Positions 53,859 to 62,865 of a stretch of DNA of 64,000 nt are shown here, in pieces. How positions within the stretch are numbered: the stretch's first letter is position 1; each line of letters begins with the position of its first letter. The notes below the pieces were generated by a model that did not search any database, had not been told where the DNA came from, and saw only the letters and a list, made by a program, of their open reading frames with translations. The position numbers were made by a program, and so were the translations under genes. Origin of the DNA: Fontivivens sp964399735 (GTDB lineage: Bacteria > Zhuqueibacterota > Zhuqueibacteria > Residuimicrobiales > Krinioviventaceae); assembly GCA_964399735.1 (NCBI GenBank), contig CAYNSO010000003.1, positions 1 to 64,000 on the forward strand, in the 5' to 3' direction.

Positions 53859-54830
53859 TCACTTATCCGCCTCATCCCTTGCACCGCCTGTTACGTTGCT
53901 TTCCATTTTACGAACCCGGTATAATACATTTTCAATCAGCTGGCGGTTGGCGCCTATTAAATCAGCCAGCAGGCCAATAATAAATATCTGAAAGCCGACA
54001 ATCAGTAAAACCGCAGCCAAAATCAGGGACTGTATGTGACCGGCCCCGGATACAAATAAATAAAAATATAAAAACCGCAGACCGATCAGAGCGCCCAGTA
54101 AAAAGATTATTCCGCCAATATAGGTAAACATTTTTAACGGTTCGTACATGGTGTAAATACGCATGATGGTACTAACGGAACGTTTGATATATTGCCAGTT
54201 ACTTTTAAAAAGCCGGGATTCGCGTATTTGTTCGTTAACACGCACCGGCACATGAGTAACAACCAGGTTCTTTTTGCCGGCCTGGATAATCGTTTCCAAA
54301 GTGTAGGTAAAGCGGCTGACGACATTGATTTGCATGGCGGCATCGCGCGAAAAGGCGCGAAAACCGCTGGGGGCATCCGGTATATTTGTATCGGAAACTT
54401 GCTGCACCACCCAGCTGCCAAGATTCTGTAGCCTCTTTTTAATCCAGGAAAAATGCTCAATTTCATTAGTCTGACGGTCGCCAATAACAATATCCGCTTC
54501 CTTTTTCAAGATGGGCGTGATCAGCTTTTCAATATCACTGCCGCAATATTGATTATCGGCATCGGTATTGACAATGATATCTGCGCCCAACTGCAGGCAG
54601 GCATCAATTCCGGCGTTAAACCCCTTGGCCAAACCCTTGTTGCGGGTAAAGCTGACAATGTGCTTTACTCCCAATTCCTGCGCCACTTGTACGGTACGAT
54701 CACGGCTGCCGTCATCGACAACCAATATTTCAATTTCATCAATCCCGTTTATCTTTTGCGGAAGATCAGCCAGAGTTTGAGGCAGGGCTTTTTCCTCATT
54801 ATAACAGGGTATTTGAATGATCAGTTTCAT
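53859..54830 (-). CDS. GT2 glycosyltransferase, GtrB/DPM1-like with two C-terminal spans
   Basis: 323 residues. GT-A motifs are LIIQIPCYNEEKALPQTLAD, ILVVDDGSRDRTVQ, GLAKGFNAGIDACLQLGADI and the metal motif VNTDADNQYCGSDIEKL. Then PDAPSGFRAFSRDAAMQ follows, and two spans near residues 235-300 complete the GtrB layout. It is the first of three consecutive GtrB-like genes. It should produce a polyprenyl-phosphate sugar at the inner membrane for periplasmic GT-C enzymes. Confidence 0.92.
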   Translation of the reverse strand: MKLIIQIPCYNEEKALPQTLADLPQKINGIDEIEILVVDDGSRDRTVQVAQELGVKHIVSFTRNKGLAKGFNAGIDACLQLGADIIVNTDADNQYCGSDIEKLITPILKKEADIVIGDRQTNEIEHFSWIKKRLQNLGSWVVQQVSDTNIPDAPSGFRAFSRDAAMQINVVSRFTYTLETIIQAGKKNLVVTHVPVRVNEQIRESRLFKSNWQYIKRSVSTIMRIYTMYEPLKMFTYIGGIIFLLGALIGLRFLYFYLFVSGAGHIQSLILAAVLLIVGFQIFIIGLLADLIGANRQLIENVLYRVRKMESNVTGGARDEADK

Positions 54831-54853
54831 TTGATTAATTAATCCCGAAAAGA

Positions 54854-55819
54854 TTATTCTACAATTTCTTCAATATTATATTCAGTAATTTCATTGGCAT
54901 GGGTATAAATAATCATTTCTCCCAACAAGCCAATGGATATCAATTGAATGCCGATAATAAACAACATAGCGCCGAGCAGCAGCATAGGCCGTCCGGCAAT
55001 TGCGCCATAACCTAAAATCCGGTAAATAAACAAATAAATATTGATCACAGCGCCAATCAAGGTAAAGATCACACCTATAAAGCCCAAAAAATGCAGCGGC
55101 TTTTTAGAGTATTTGCTGATGAAAATGACATTGAGAAAATCCAGTAACCGTTTGATATAATTTTTAGGATAAAGGGATTGCTCAAAATGACCCGGCAGTT
55201 GTTCAATGCTTTCCTCAGTAATTTTATAACCCTGCCGGTGGGCAAGAACCGGAATAAAGGCATTCAGTTCACCATAAAAAGGCACATGTTCAAGCAGAGA
55301 CTTGCGCGTTGCCAGCACGCCGCTGTTAATATCGTGCAGTTGTAATTTGGTCATTGAACTGGTCATGCAGTTAAACGCTTTAGAGACAAGTTGATTCAAC
55401 CGCGAATCACGCCGGGGCGAACGCACACCAATAACAATATCAAACCCCTCATCCAGTTTTTGTACAAAACGCACCAAATTTTCAGGACTGACATTGACCC
55501 GGCAGGTAAAATAAATAATCTTTTCACCGGCGGCCAGTTTCATACCGGCATCCAGTGCAGCAGATTCGCCAAACATAGTGCGCAATTTGACCAGCTTGAT
55601 CTTTTGAAATTGACCGGCCAGTTCCAGCATCTTGTTCCAGGTACCGTCGCTGCTGCCGTCATCGACATAAATGATCTCAAAATCAAATGCAGCGGCAGTA
55701 AAGATCTGCTGTAATTGCTGATTCAGTTCCGGCAAATAATCCTGCTGGTTCTGTGCAGTAATTATTATAGATACCAGTTTATGATCATTATTGCTTGGCA
55801 TTGGTTTAATTTGCTCCAT
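54854..55819 (-). CDS. GT2 GtrB-like protein with degenerate metal-binding motif
   Basis: 321 residues. The fold and topology match its neighbours: VSIIITAQNQQDYLPELNQQ, IIYVDDGSSDGTW, FGESAALDAGMKLAAGEKII, LHDINSGVLATRKSL, and two C-terminal spans near 235-305. At the place of the DAD/DGD metal motif it reads YFTCRVNVSPENL, with no Asp; the two neighbours have TDADNQ and MDGDLQND there. It may be an inactive partner of an adjacent GtrB-like enzyme or use metal differently. Gaps to both neighbours are 14-23 nt, so it is cotranscribed with them. Confidence 0.85.
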   Translation of the reverse strand: MEQIKPMPSNNDHKLVSIIITAQNQQDYLPELNQQLQQIFTAAAFDFEIIYVDDGSSDGTWNKMLELAGQFQKIKLVKLRTMFGESAALDAGMKLAAGEKIIYFTCRVNVSPENLVRFVQKLDEGFDIVIGVRSPRRDSRLNQLVSKAFNCMTSSMTKLQLHDINSGVLATRKSLLEHVPFYGELNAFIPVLAHRQGYKITEESIEQLPGHFEQSLYPKNYIKRLLDFLNVIFISKYSKKPLHFLGFIGVIFTLIGAVINIYLFIYRILGYGAIAGRPMLLLGAMLFIIGIQLISIGLLGEMIIYTHANEITEYNIEEIVE

Positions 55820-55833
55820 ATCTTGTATTTACC

Positions 55834-56790
55834 TTAATATTCAAATTTTTTTCGGGAACCGGTATTCACTACCAGTTTACCCACCAGACCATAACACATA
55901 AATAAAAAAGCAGTCGCCCAAAGTAGCAAAATAAGAGTAATTTGTATATTTAACTTGGCTGCATCAAAATGCTGCATCAGAAAATGATACATAAAATGAA
56001 CAAAAACAATAATACCGGACCAAAAACATAACGAAGCAAAGGCAGAGAAAAAGCGCAAGGGGTTATGCAAATGCTTCATCAGCAGCCGGATGGTGGTTAA
56101 ATCCATAATCACGCGAAAAGTGCGGGTAAGATTATACTTGGACTTGCCAAACTCGCGCGCATGATGGGTTACCGGCATTTCCGTAATCTGCGCGCCCTGC
56201 ATACGCAACAACGCCGGAATAAAACGATGCAGTTCACCATAAAGCGAGATACTGCGCAACAAATCGCCGCGAAACGCTTTGAGTGAACAGCCGGTATCGT
56301 GCAATTTTACATTCGTTACCGAGCAAATGATTCGGTTGGCAATTTTTGAAGGCACTTTGCGGACAATAAACTTGTCCTTACGGTTCTTGCGCCAGCCACT
56401 CACCACGTCATATCCTTGTTCCAGTTTTTGCAGAATCAGCGGAATATCTGCCGGATCATTCTGCAGGTCGCCATCCATAGCAATCACATTAACGCCGCGG
56501 GTGGCTTTGAATCCTGCGGCCATGGCTGCCGACTGCCCGAAATTAGCGCGAAACAAAATGGCTTTGAGCGGTGCGTTTTCCTGCGCCAGGCGGCGCATTA
56601 CATCGCGGGTGCCGTCGGCGCTGCCGTCATCAACAAAGATCACTTCATAACTCTTGCCCAACTGATCTAAAACGCCACTTAACACGCACCATACCCGTTC
56701 AACATTTTCTATTTCATTATAAAAAGGAATAACAACGGACAGGTATGGTTGCTCCGTTTGCTTTTCGTTTATTTCTTTTTCATACATCAT
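55834..56790 (-). CDS. GT2 glycosyltransferase, GtrB-like with two C-terminal spans
   Basis: 318 residues. Motifs are LSVVIPFYNEIENVERVWCV, VIFVDDGSADGTRDVMR, FGQSAAMAAGFKATRGVNVI, the metal motif AMDGDLQNDPADIPLIL, and KLHDTGCSLKAFRGDLL. Two C-terminal spans lie near residues 240-305. The motif set is that of GtrB and ArnC (undecaprenyl-phosphate sugar transferases). It overlaps the YdjM-like gene by 11 nt. The sugar is not deducible. Confidence 0.93.
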   Translation of the reverse strand: MMYEKEINEKQTEQPYLSVVIPFYNEIENVERVWCVLSGVLDQLGKSYEVIFVDDGSADGTRDVMRRLAQENAPLKAILFRANFGQSAAMAAGFKATRGVNVIAMDGDLQNDPADIPLILQKLEQGYDVVSGWRKNRKDKFIVRKVPSKIANRIICSVTNVKLHDTGCSLKAFRGDLLRSISLYGELHRFIPALLRMQGAQITEMPVTHHAREFGKSKYNLTRTFRVIMDLTTIRLLMKHLHNPLRFFSAFASLCFWSGIIVFVHFMYHFLMQHFDAAKLNIQITLILLLWATAFLFMCYGLVGKLVVNTGSRKKFEY

Positions 56791-57331
56791 GCTTTATAAA
56801 CCGTTTTTTTAGCAATAAAGCAACAATGACAACCGGCAGCAGCAGATAAATTTCCCGCACCACCGCCATAGCATTGTGCCGGTTGAACAAGCTTTTAAAA
56901 AATCCCGCGGCATCTGCGCTCCGATGTATATCGGTGAACAAACTTGCAGGAATAATATAATACTGACTACTCAAAGGCCAAAACAGCGGCGCACCAAACG
57001 GCGGATTGCTGTCGATTGTAACTAGATCAAACAATAAATGTAACAAGCCTGCCAGTACAAATATCAAGGCCAAAAAACGAAATTGCCGGGCATTCTTTCT
57101 GCTGCACAACCAGGCGCCGGGTAAAGCGGCCAGAACTACAAATAAAATGGTATGGGTAACTCCATGATGATAACGATTCGGTTCGCCAACCATCAAGCCG
57201 AATAAAAAATCAATATCCGGTAATACTGCAAAAAACAGTGAGCCGATCAGAGCGATCCAGTTCAGCTTTTTACCTGTCCCCACAGTATAAACGACTAGTC
57301 CGCCTAAAGCATGTCCAATTGGTGAAGCCAT
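56780..57331 (-). CDS. YdjM-like metal-dependent hydrolase, membrane protein
   Basis: 183 residues. The family N-terminus MASPIGHALGGLVVYTVG favours ATG 57331 over ATG 57376, which would overlap the upstream gene by 14 nt; the ribosome site at 57331 is close and weak. Motifs are AVLPDIDFLFG, YHHGVTHTILF and LLHLLFDLVT, whose His and Asp residues suit a metal site inside a membrane protein with four or five spans. Related proteins are called inner-membrane metal-dependent hydrolases; their substrates are mostly unknown. It lies between a GT-C-like gene and a GtrB-like gene. Confidence 0.83.
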   Translation of the reverse strand: MASPIGHALGGLVVYTVGTGKKLNWIALIGSLFFAVLPDIDFLFGLMVGEPNRYHHGVTHTILFVVLAALPGAWLCSRKNARQFRFLALIFVLAGLLHLLFDLVTIDSNPPFGAPLFWPLSSQYYIIPASLFTDIHRSADAAGFFKSLFNRHNAMAVVREIYLLLPVVIVALLLKKRFIKHDV

Positions 57332-57362
57332 AATCCTTGATTTTTTAAAAATATTACATTTA

Positions 57363-58706
57363 TTACATGCCGCCATTCATTGAATAAAGACGGGCAGTTA
57401 ATATGATATACACATTATAAAGCAACAATATGGAAATAAATACATTAAAAACAACTTTAACATGCACCGGACGGTGTAAAATTTTCAGCTTTTTTTCCGG
57501 TAATTGCGTTATGATTAAATTAATCACAAACATAAATGGCAAATACAGGGCAAGAATATGCCGTACCGAAGGTCCCAGGTAATTCCACCAGGCATTCAAA
57601 CCAAAAAACACTCCAAAATAACAAAACAGGAACAGGAATAAAAACAAATGCTGTTTTAATAATTGCCAGGCTCTTACCCGGTTCATAAACAGGACGAGCA
57701 GAAAGTACAGAGTATAGAAAAAAATGAACCAGAAATAACCATACGCCTGTTTACTGGCTTTGATGGAAGTGATGCCGCCCGTCCAAACCCGGTTAAAAAC
57801 CTGGGCCAGGGTATGTTCCTGGAAATACTTTTTCATACCGGGAATCTGCTCCGGGGGCATTTGTGGCCAGCCGACCCGGTCGCCATGAGCGCGGGTGCCG
57901 CTTTTCATTTGCTCGCGGGAATCGTACCACATGTAAAAAGTAGAATTAACATTATAAAAATACTTGCCGAATATCTTTTTATTGTTTTGAATATAGGGGT
58001 AAACAATTACAATAAATGTAACAAGTACCAATACAAGACTGACAAAGGGCACAAGCTGCTGTTTGAGGTTAATGGAATGAGACGTGCGATTGTGCAGACC
58101 AGTTATAAACACATAAATCTGTTTACATGTAAACCACACTGCCAGCAAACCCAAAGCCGGCATTACCGATGCTTTGGTTAGAAAGGTGAGCCCGGTAAAA
58201 ACTCCGGTAAGAATTGCATAATACCAGGTTGGCGCTGTAAACATTTTCAGAATGAGTAAAAAGGTAAGGAATGATAAAAAGAAAAATAATAACTCGCACT
58301 GAAAATAAGGCGCTTTAAAAATAAACACTGTAAATGCGGTTATAAAAAAAAGGTTTACAGCGGCATGGCGCGGGAAAAACCTGAAAAAAATCCACGCCAA
58401 TGCGGCCAGTATCAATAAAGCGATTATTATATTTATCCGCTTACCCAGCACAAAATAATCATCCAGCGACATACCCGTTTTATAAAACACCGACAGGATC
58501 AGGGGATACAAGGGGTGACGATTGCGATCGCCGGTAAAATGATAATTGGTATCGTGCAAATTGTGGGCATAATACATATATGCGCCCTGGTCAAATTTGT
58601 TATAATCGGTATTCACCTCGCGGGCGTGCCGGTCTGCGCCATAATAAAAAATTCCAATGAACAAAGCTGCAACCAGGATAACAAGCGCAATTTTTAAATA
58701 CTTCAT
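57363..58706 (-). CDS. GT-C-like polytopic membrane glycosyltransferase
   Basis: 447 residues, about 9-11 spans. The first periplasmic loop carries an acidic stretch (TDYNKFDQGAYMYYAHNLHD) and then RHPLYPLILSVFY, as in GT-C enzymes. The next blocks are APYFQCELLFFFLSFLTFLL and FTGLTFLTKASVMPALGLLA. A long periplasmic loop lies at about 255-310. AAGGTGAG precedes ATG 58706 by 6 nt. It lacks the soluble C-terminal domain seen in the others. Assignment is by topology and motif order. Confidence 0.75.
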   Translation of the reverse strand: MKYLKIALVILVAALFIGIFYYGADRHAREVNTDYNKFDQGAYMYYAHNLHDTNYHFTGDRNRHPLYPLILSVFYKTGMSLDDYFVLGKRINIIIALLILAALAWIFFRFFPRHAAVNLFFITAFTVFIFKAPYFQCELLFFFLSFLTFLLILKMFTAPTWYYAILTGVFTGLTFLTKASVMPALGLLAVWFTCKQIYVFITGLHNRTSHSINLKQQLVPFVSLVLVLVTFIVIVYPYIQNNKKIFGKYFYNVNSTFYMWYDSREQMKSGTRAHGDRVGWPQMPPEQIPGMKKYFQEHTLAQVFNRVWTGGITSIKASKQAYGYFWFIFFYTLYFLLVLFMNRVRAWQLLKQHLFLFLFLFCYFGVFFGLNAWWNYLGPSVRHILALYLPFMFVINLIITQLPEKKLKILHRPVHVKVVFNVFISILLLYNVYIILTARLYSMNGGM

Positions 58707-58791
58707 ATCATTCTCACCTTGATCACTTTGATCATCTTGCTAAATTTTTAACACCATTTCTAAATAACCGCAAAGCGCGTCTGAACATGTT

Positions 58792-60120
58792 TTAAACTGT
58801 TGATGCGCCGTTTTCACTTTTATTCAATAACGAAACCACAAATTTAAACTTGCCGGTCTCTTCATAAGGTACTTTATCAACAACATGAATATTAATTTGC
58901 ATGGTATCGCCAAGCTCCTCCAGTAACAGATTACGCAGCAATTGGTGCAAATCATCGGTAAACTGTTTAACCGGTACAACATAAAAATCAATAACTCCCG
59001 GAACACGTTGCACAATTTGGGATAATCGTATTCCTTTGGCAAAAGTAGTAGCCTTTTGCAAACCGCCAATATATTTGCCATATTTGTTGATGAGGCGGTC
59101 ATCCATCCGTCCAATCAGGCGGTCGATCAACGGCAAGGTTCTGCCGCAGGCACACACCCGGTCGGTAGCAATCGCATAATCTTTGGTATCATAACGGATG
59201 AGTGGAAAAGCGCGGTTATGGAGTCCGGTTGAAATAATTCTTGCTTCCTCACCCGGTTTTGCCGGCGTACCGTCATCTTTGATCAATTCGACGTGACCAT
59301 ACTCGGAAGCGATATGATAACCGCCATGCGGGCATTGAATGATCAAAGCCGTGTGCTCGATCAACCCGTAATTATCGCTTACCGGCGCTCCTGACCAGCT
59401 TTCCATAAACTGGCGTTGATTTTCTACCAGCGATTCCGCTACAGACACTATAAACCGGGGCTTGACATCTGTTATTCCCGCATCGTTCAAAACATGGCAG
59501 AGATGATTGAGAGCCGAAGAGTGTCCGCGCCAAAACTTTATCTTGTATTTACGCAGCAAAGCGGCGTATTCGTGAATATTGGTTTCATCAATATATTGCG
59601 AAGAGAATTCCAGGCCGCGGCACTGCCAGTTCCAGCGATACTTGTTTGGCAGGTGCATTTTAAAATTACGAATGTCCATAAAACCATCCCCCAGCTTGTA
59701 ACCAAACCAGGAAAAATGCCGCCACTGGTGCACCAGTTCAACACTATTGATAAAATTATCCCAATAAACTTCCAGAGGTGTGCCTGTTGTACCGCTGGTG
59801 TATACAGTTACAGGCCGGTATTTGTTAAAATTATCGGCTTTTAATTCATCCGTATGTTCCAGTACCAGTTCTTTGGAAAAGATCGGAATTTTATACAGAT
59901 CAGCAAAAGAATTAAAATCTTGTCGGGCAAGGCCGTTTTCCTGGAAAAATTTGCGATAAAATGGCACGTTTGCAAAGCAATGATCCAGCATTTTGGAAAA
60001 ATAAACCCATTGCAGTTGTTGCAATTTTTCAACAGAATAGTATTGGGTTTTCCACAACAACAGCCGCCATTTTAACAGGTTGAATGGTGAAAAAAAATCT
60101 TCTAATCTGAATTCTTTCAT
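58792..60120 (-). CDS. CapK/PaaK-type adenylate-forming enzyme
   Basis: 442 residues of the phenylacetate-CoA-ligase-like ANL family. The phosphate-binding motif is TVYTSGTTGTPLEVYWDN. The A5-type motif is SDNYGLIEHTALI. FPLIRYDTKDYAIATD and CACGRTLPLIDRLIGRMDD follow, and the mobile C-terminal lid ends around VPYEETGKFKF. It should activate a carboxylic acid as an acyl-adenylate. In capsule loci CapK-like proteins accompany acylation of polysaccharide. It could pass its acyl group to the carrier protein at 38574 or to CoA; which acid is used is unknown. Confidence 0.88.
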   Translation of the reverse strand: MKEFRLEDFFSPFNLLKWRLLLWKTQYYSVEKLQQLQWVYFSKMLDHCFANVPFYRKFFQENGLARQDFNSFADLYKIPIFSKELVLEHTDELKADNFNKYRPVTVYTSGTTGTPLEVYWDNFINSVELVHQWRHFSWFGYKLGDGFMDIRNFKMHLPNKYRWNWQCRGLEFSSQYIDETNIHEYAALLRKYKIKFWRGHSSALNHLCHVLNDAGITDVKPRFIVSVAESLVENQRQFMESWSGAPVSDNYGLIEHTALIIQCPHGGYHIASEYGHVELIKDDGTPAKPGEEARIISTGLHNRAFPLIRYDTKDYAIATDRVCACGRTLPLIDRLIGRMDDRLINKYGKYIGGLQKATTFAKGIRLSQIVQRVPGVIDFYVVPVKQFTDDLHQLLRNLLLEELGDTMQINIHVVDKVPYEETGKFKFVVSLLNKSENGASTV

Positions 60121-60154
60121 TTACCACATCTTTAAATTTCAAGATACAAATTAA

Positions 60155-61597
60155 TCAATCTTCAACAACATGAGCGGCGAAATCCTCGCGGTATTTTTTC
60201 CACAATGCCGAATTCCAGCTCAGGTCGGAGTCCAGACATTCATTCGCACGCAAAGCCATTTCCATAGTATGATGGGTATTGTCGTGAGCAAATAAACCCT
60301 GCCTGCCAAGCGAAACCATACCGGAAAACTGAAGGATATAATTGTCGAGCGCCTCTAAATGGTCGGCAAAATTCTGGTTATAAATGGGATAAGCAAAAGC
60401 CAGGCGCTTTGTGTATGCCTTGCGTACCGGACAATTCACTGTCAATTCCATCTGCTGGAGTTCATTTAATACTCGCTCCGTTATTGCTTCGTCGCTTGAA
60501 TTCCATATTTCATCATCGGTGTTACATGGAATTTCTGAACACAATCCGGTTAATCCACGAGGTTGTTCATTGCTACTGTAATTTTTGGTTTCCGATATTC
60601 TTGAAATAATAAAATGGTCATCGGGCACATAATGGGCATCAAAACTAGTAAACTGATCAGTCTCCAGCACCAGGTAATGAAGGATCATGCTGCGGTATTG
60701 TAATTTTTTTCCTGCTTCCTGAATATGCTGCGGGGGCGCCGGATTGAGCAAACGCGCCAGCACGGTTAGCGGAATAGTTGAAAAAACAAAATTACAGCGG
60801 CAGTCAATAACCTCGGTTGAATTTTCAGAATTGATTTTTAGCCGCACATTGTCCGGCCGGCCCTGCCTGAAGCTGATTTGTTCAGCCGTTGAGGAATAAT
60901 AGATTTTCCCTCCCAGCCGCTCTACCTCGCGGGCAAGAACAACGCTGATCTGCCCGAAACCCTGCCGCGGATAGAAAAATCGACCGGCGTTTTCCTTTTT
61001 AATTCCCGGCAACAGCGACAACACTTTTTTAATAATTTTGCCAAAACTGTTGGCCGCTACCCGACGCTGCGCCTGAATGATGGAAATTTCCTGCGGCGGC
61101 AGTCCCCATAGTTTTTTGGCATAGGGAAAATAAAAATTTTTACAAATGGTTTTTCCCAGTCCTTGCAAAAGAGCATCGGCAAAAGAGTTTTGCGGCGTGT
61201 TTTTTTTACGAAACGGTTTAAGCAGCAAATCGCCGGTAAAACCAATCACAAAAGAAAACGGCAAATGCAGAACAAGATCAACCGGGTTTAACGGAAACTT
61301 GACAAAACGATTTAATAAACGGATTCGACCATTGCGGGGTCGGTTGAGTAGATCGTCACCCAGTAACGCCTGTAACTCGTGTAAAATTTCAGGCGCAGTA
61401 GCCGGGTGCAAACGATGACTGCCAAAGTCAAAATATAATCCTTCATCATTAAAACTGGCGGCAATACCACCGGGATATGGCTTTTGTTCGACAAGAATTA
61501 CATTCCAGTCCGGTTGTTTACGGTGTAAAAGTTGTAATGCCAGCATTAAACCGGCAGGGCCTGCTCCTAATATGATAATATTCTTTTTTTCTTCCAT
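60155..61597 (-). CDS. FAD-dependent UDP-galactopyranose-mutase/amine-oxidase-like protein
   Basis: 480 residues. The N-terminal FAD-binding Rossmann motif is IIILGAGPAGLMLALQLL. Then VEQKPYPGGIAASF, FDFGSHRLHPATAPEIL, KNFYFPYAKKLWGLPPQEIS and the C-terminal FAD contact MVSLGRQGLFAHDNTHHTME follow. The set matches flavoproteins often annotated protoporphyrinogen-oxidase-like or UGM-like in polysaccharide loci. A true UGM is shorter (about 370-400), so a sugar ring-contraction or redox role is possible but not proven. It follows the UPF0104 gene by 2 nt and precedes the CapK-like gene. Confidence 0.85.
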   Translation of the reverse strand: MEEKKNIIILGAGPAGLMLALQLLHRKQPDWNVILVEQKPYPGGIAASFNDEGLYFDFGSHRLHPATAPEILHELQALLGDDLLNRPRNGRIRLLNRFVKFPLNPVDLVLHLPFSFVIGFTGDLLLKPFRKKNTPQNSFADALLQGLGKTICKNFYFPYAKKLWGLPPQEISIIQAQRRVAANSFGKIIKKVLSLLPGIKKENAGRFFYPRQGFGQISVVLAREVERLGGKIYYSSTAEQISFRQGRPDNVRLKINSENSTEVIDCRCNFVFSTIPLTVLARLLNPAPPQHIQEAGKKLQYRSMILHYLVLETDQFTSFDAHYVPDDHFIISRISETKNYSSNEQPRGLTGLCSEIPCNTDDEIWNSSDEAITERVLNELQQMELTVNCPVRKAYTKRLAFAYPIYNQNFADHLEALDNYILQFSGMVSLGRQGLFAHDNTHHTMEMALRANECLDSDLSWNSALWKKYREDFAAHVVED

Positions 61598-61599
61598 TC

Positions 61600-62634
61600 T
61601 TATTTTACCGCCATGTCAATTTCATTATCTTTTATTTCTTTAATAACAGTAAGAGTGGATTTATTGCCAGGCGAACCCAGAATGAAAAAGACCGCTCCTG
61701 CCAGCGCGGAAATCCACAGAAAAACCAGTTGAATGATACCAAATACTACGGCATGTTCTGTGGCAACATTGAACCAGGAAAAAAACACCACATACCCCGC
61801 TTCACGAATGCCATACCCGCCGATCGAAGGCAGCAGTTCAGCCACAAAGATCATGGGAATGACTATGGGGAAACTATACCAGGGCGCATTAAAGCCCAAA
61901 ATCGCTTTGGCTATCAAATACCCTGTAAAAATAAAAATTACCTGGTTCAAAAACGAATAGACGCTGACCATAAAAAAATCTTTGGGATATTTGCGGCTTT
62001 CCTGGAAAACCTGCATAAGATCTGTAATACTGTTCCAGAATTTCTGAAACGGCAGCTTTATGGCTATTTTTTGGTAAAGTTTAAAAAATTGTGGAGAAAT
62101 AATAATAATTCCCAATATCACCAGCAAGATGGAAAGAACAATAACCGATGGCAGAGCATCCTGCAGCATTGGAATGCTGGATGAGGCAATAATACATGCC
62201 GACAGGGCAATAAAAACAGTAACAAACATGCCGGAAAGCCGTTCAACCAGAATCGTACCCATAATACCACCTAGCGAATACTTGTGGTTCCTGGCAATCA
62301 CAATAGCACGAATTGCATCACCGCCGCGGCCGGTAGGTAAAAACGTGTTGAAAAAACCGCCGATCATATAACCGTAAAAAGATTCACCAAAATTGAGAGC
62401 ATAGCCGCTGATTTTACCAACAACCACCCAACGTAAAGCACACGGAATAAGACGTAAAAGATAAACTAAAAAAGCAATAATCAACAACAAAAAATTGATT
62501 TGGCTAAATTTATCTAGTACATCGTTCCACTTGACAGTAGAAGCAAACCAGCCGATAGCGCCTAACGAAAAAAATATTTTTATGAATAACCAAAAGATAT
62601 TCGATCTGGATTTGCCGGGTATATTAATTGACAT
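61600..62634 (-). CDS. UPF0104/LPG-synthase-TM-like membrane protein, second copy
   Basis: 344 residues, about 8 spans. Signatures are GGFFNTFLPTGRGGDAIRAI, GGIMGTILVERLSGMFVTVF and AELLPSIGGYGIREAGYVVF, the conserved blocks of UPF0104/AglD-type proteins. It is 2 nt from the flavoprotein gene. Compared with the copy at 38864 it keeps all signatures more closely. Proposed roles are lipid or polyprenyl-sugar translocation; no soluble domain is attached. Confidence 0.88.
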   Translation of the reverse strand: MSINIPGKSRSNIFWLFIKIFFSLGAIGWFASTVKWNDVLDKFSQINFLLLIIAFLVYLLRLIPCALRWVVVGKISGYALNFGESFYGYMIGGFFNTFLPTGRGGDAIRAIVIARNHKYSLGGIMGTILVERLSGMFVTVFIALSACIIASSSIPMLQDALPSVIVLSILLVILGIIIISPQFFKLYQKIAIKLPFQKFWNSITDLMQVFQESRKYPKDFFMVSVYSFLNQVIFIFTGYLIAKAILGFNAPWYSFPIVIPMIFVAELLPSIGGYGIREAGYVVFFSWFNVATEHAVVFGIIQLVFLWISALAGAVFFILGSPGNKSTLTVIKEIKDNEIDMAVK

Positions 62635-62811
62635 AATTGTTCCGGTTGTAAAACAATAACATGTTATTTTTCACAGAGTTATATATAAGCTATATTATTT
62701 ATACAGGCAGAAAAAAATTCTGCGGAATACCATTTTTACACATAAACAGCCCATATTTCCTGGCGGAAATAATGGTCACCAAACCGGAATGCTGTTTTAA
62801 TTATATACACA

Positions 62812-62839
62812 AAAGCATGCCATACAGATGACATGCTTT
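62812..62839. terminator. Hairpin terminator after the 62866 gene
   Basis: AAAGCATG pairs with CATGCTTT across a 12-nt loop, with short A and T tracts on the flanks. It is 26 nt after the stop of the GT2 gene, so it can end that single-gene transcript; the U-run on that strand is short (four U). Confidence 0.55.
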
Positions 62840-62865
62840 ATTTTTCCAAATCACTGACCAATAAA

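Noticed and set aside
57663..58181. Plus-strand open frame of 172 codons
   Set aside because: Antisense to a clearly membrane-spanning GT-C-like gene with a good ribosome site and tight spacing to its downstream neighbour.
61600..62634. Full lysylphosphatidylglycerol synthase (MprF)
   Set aside because: Only the membrane domain is present; the C-terminal aminoacyl-transfer domain is missing and the gene stops after the last span.
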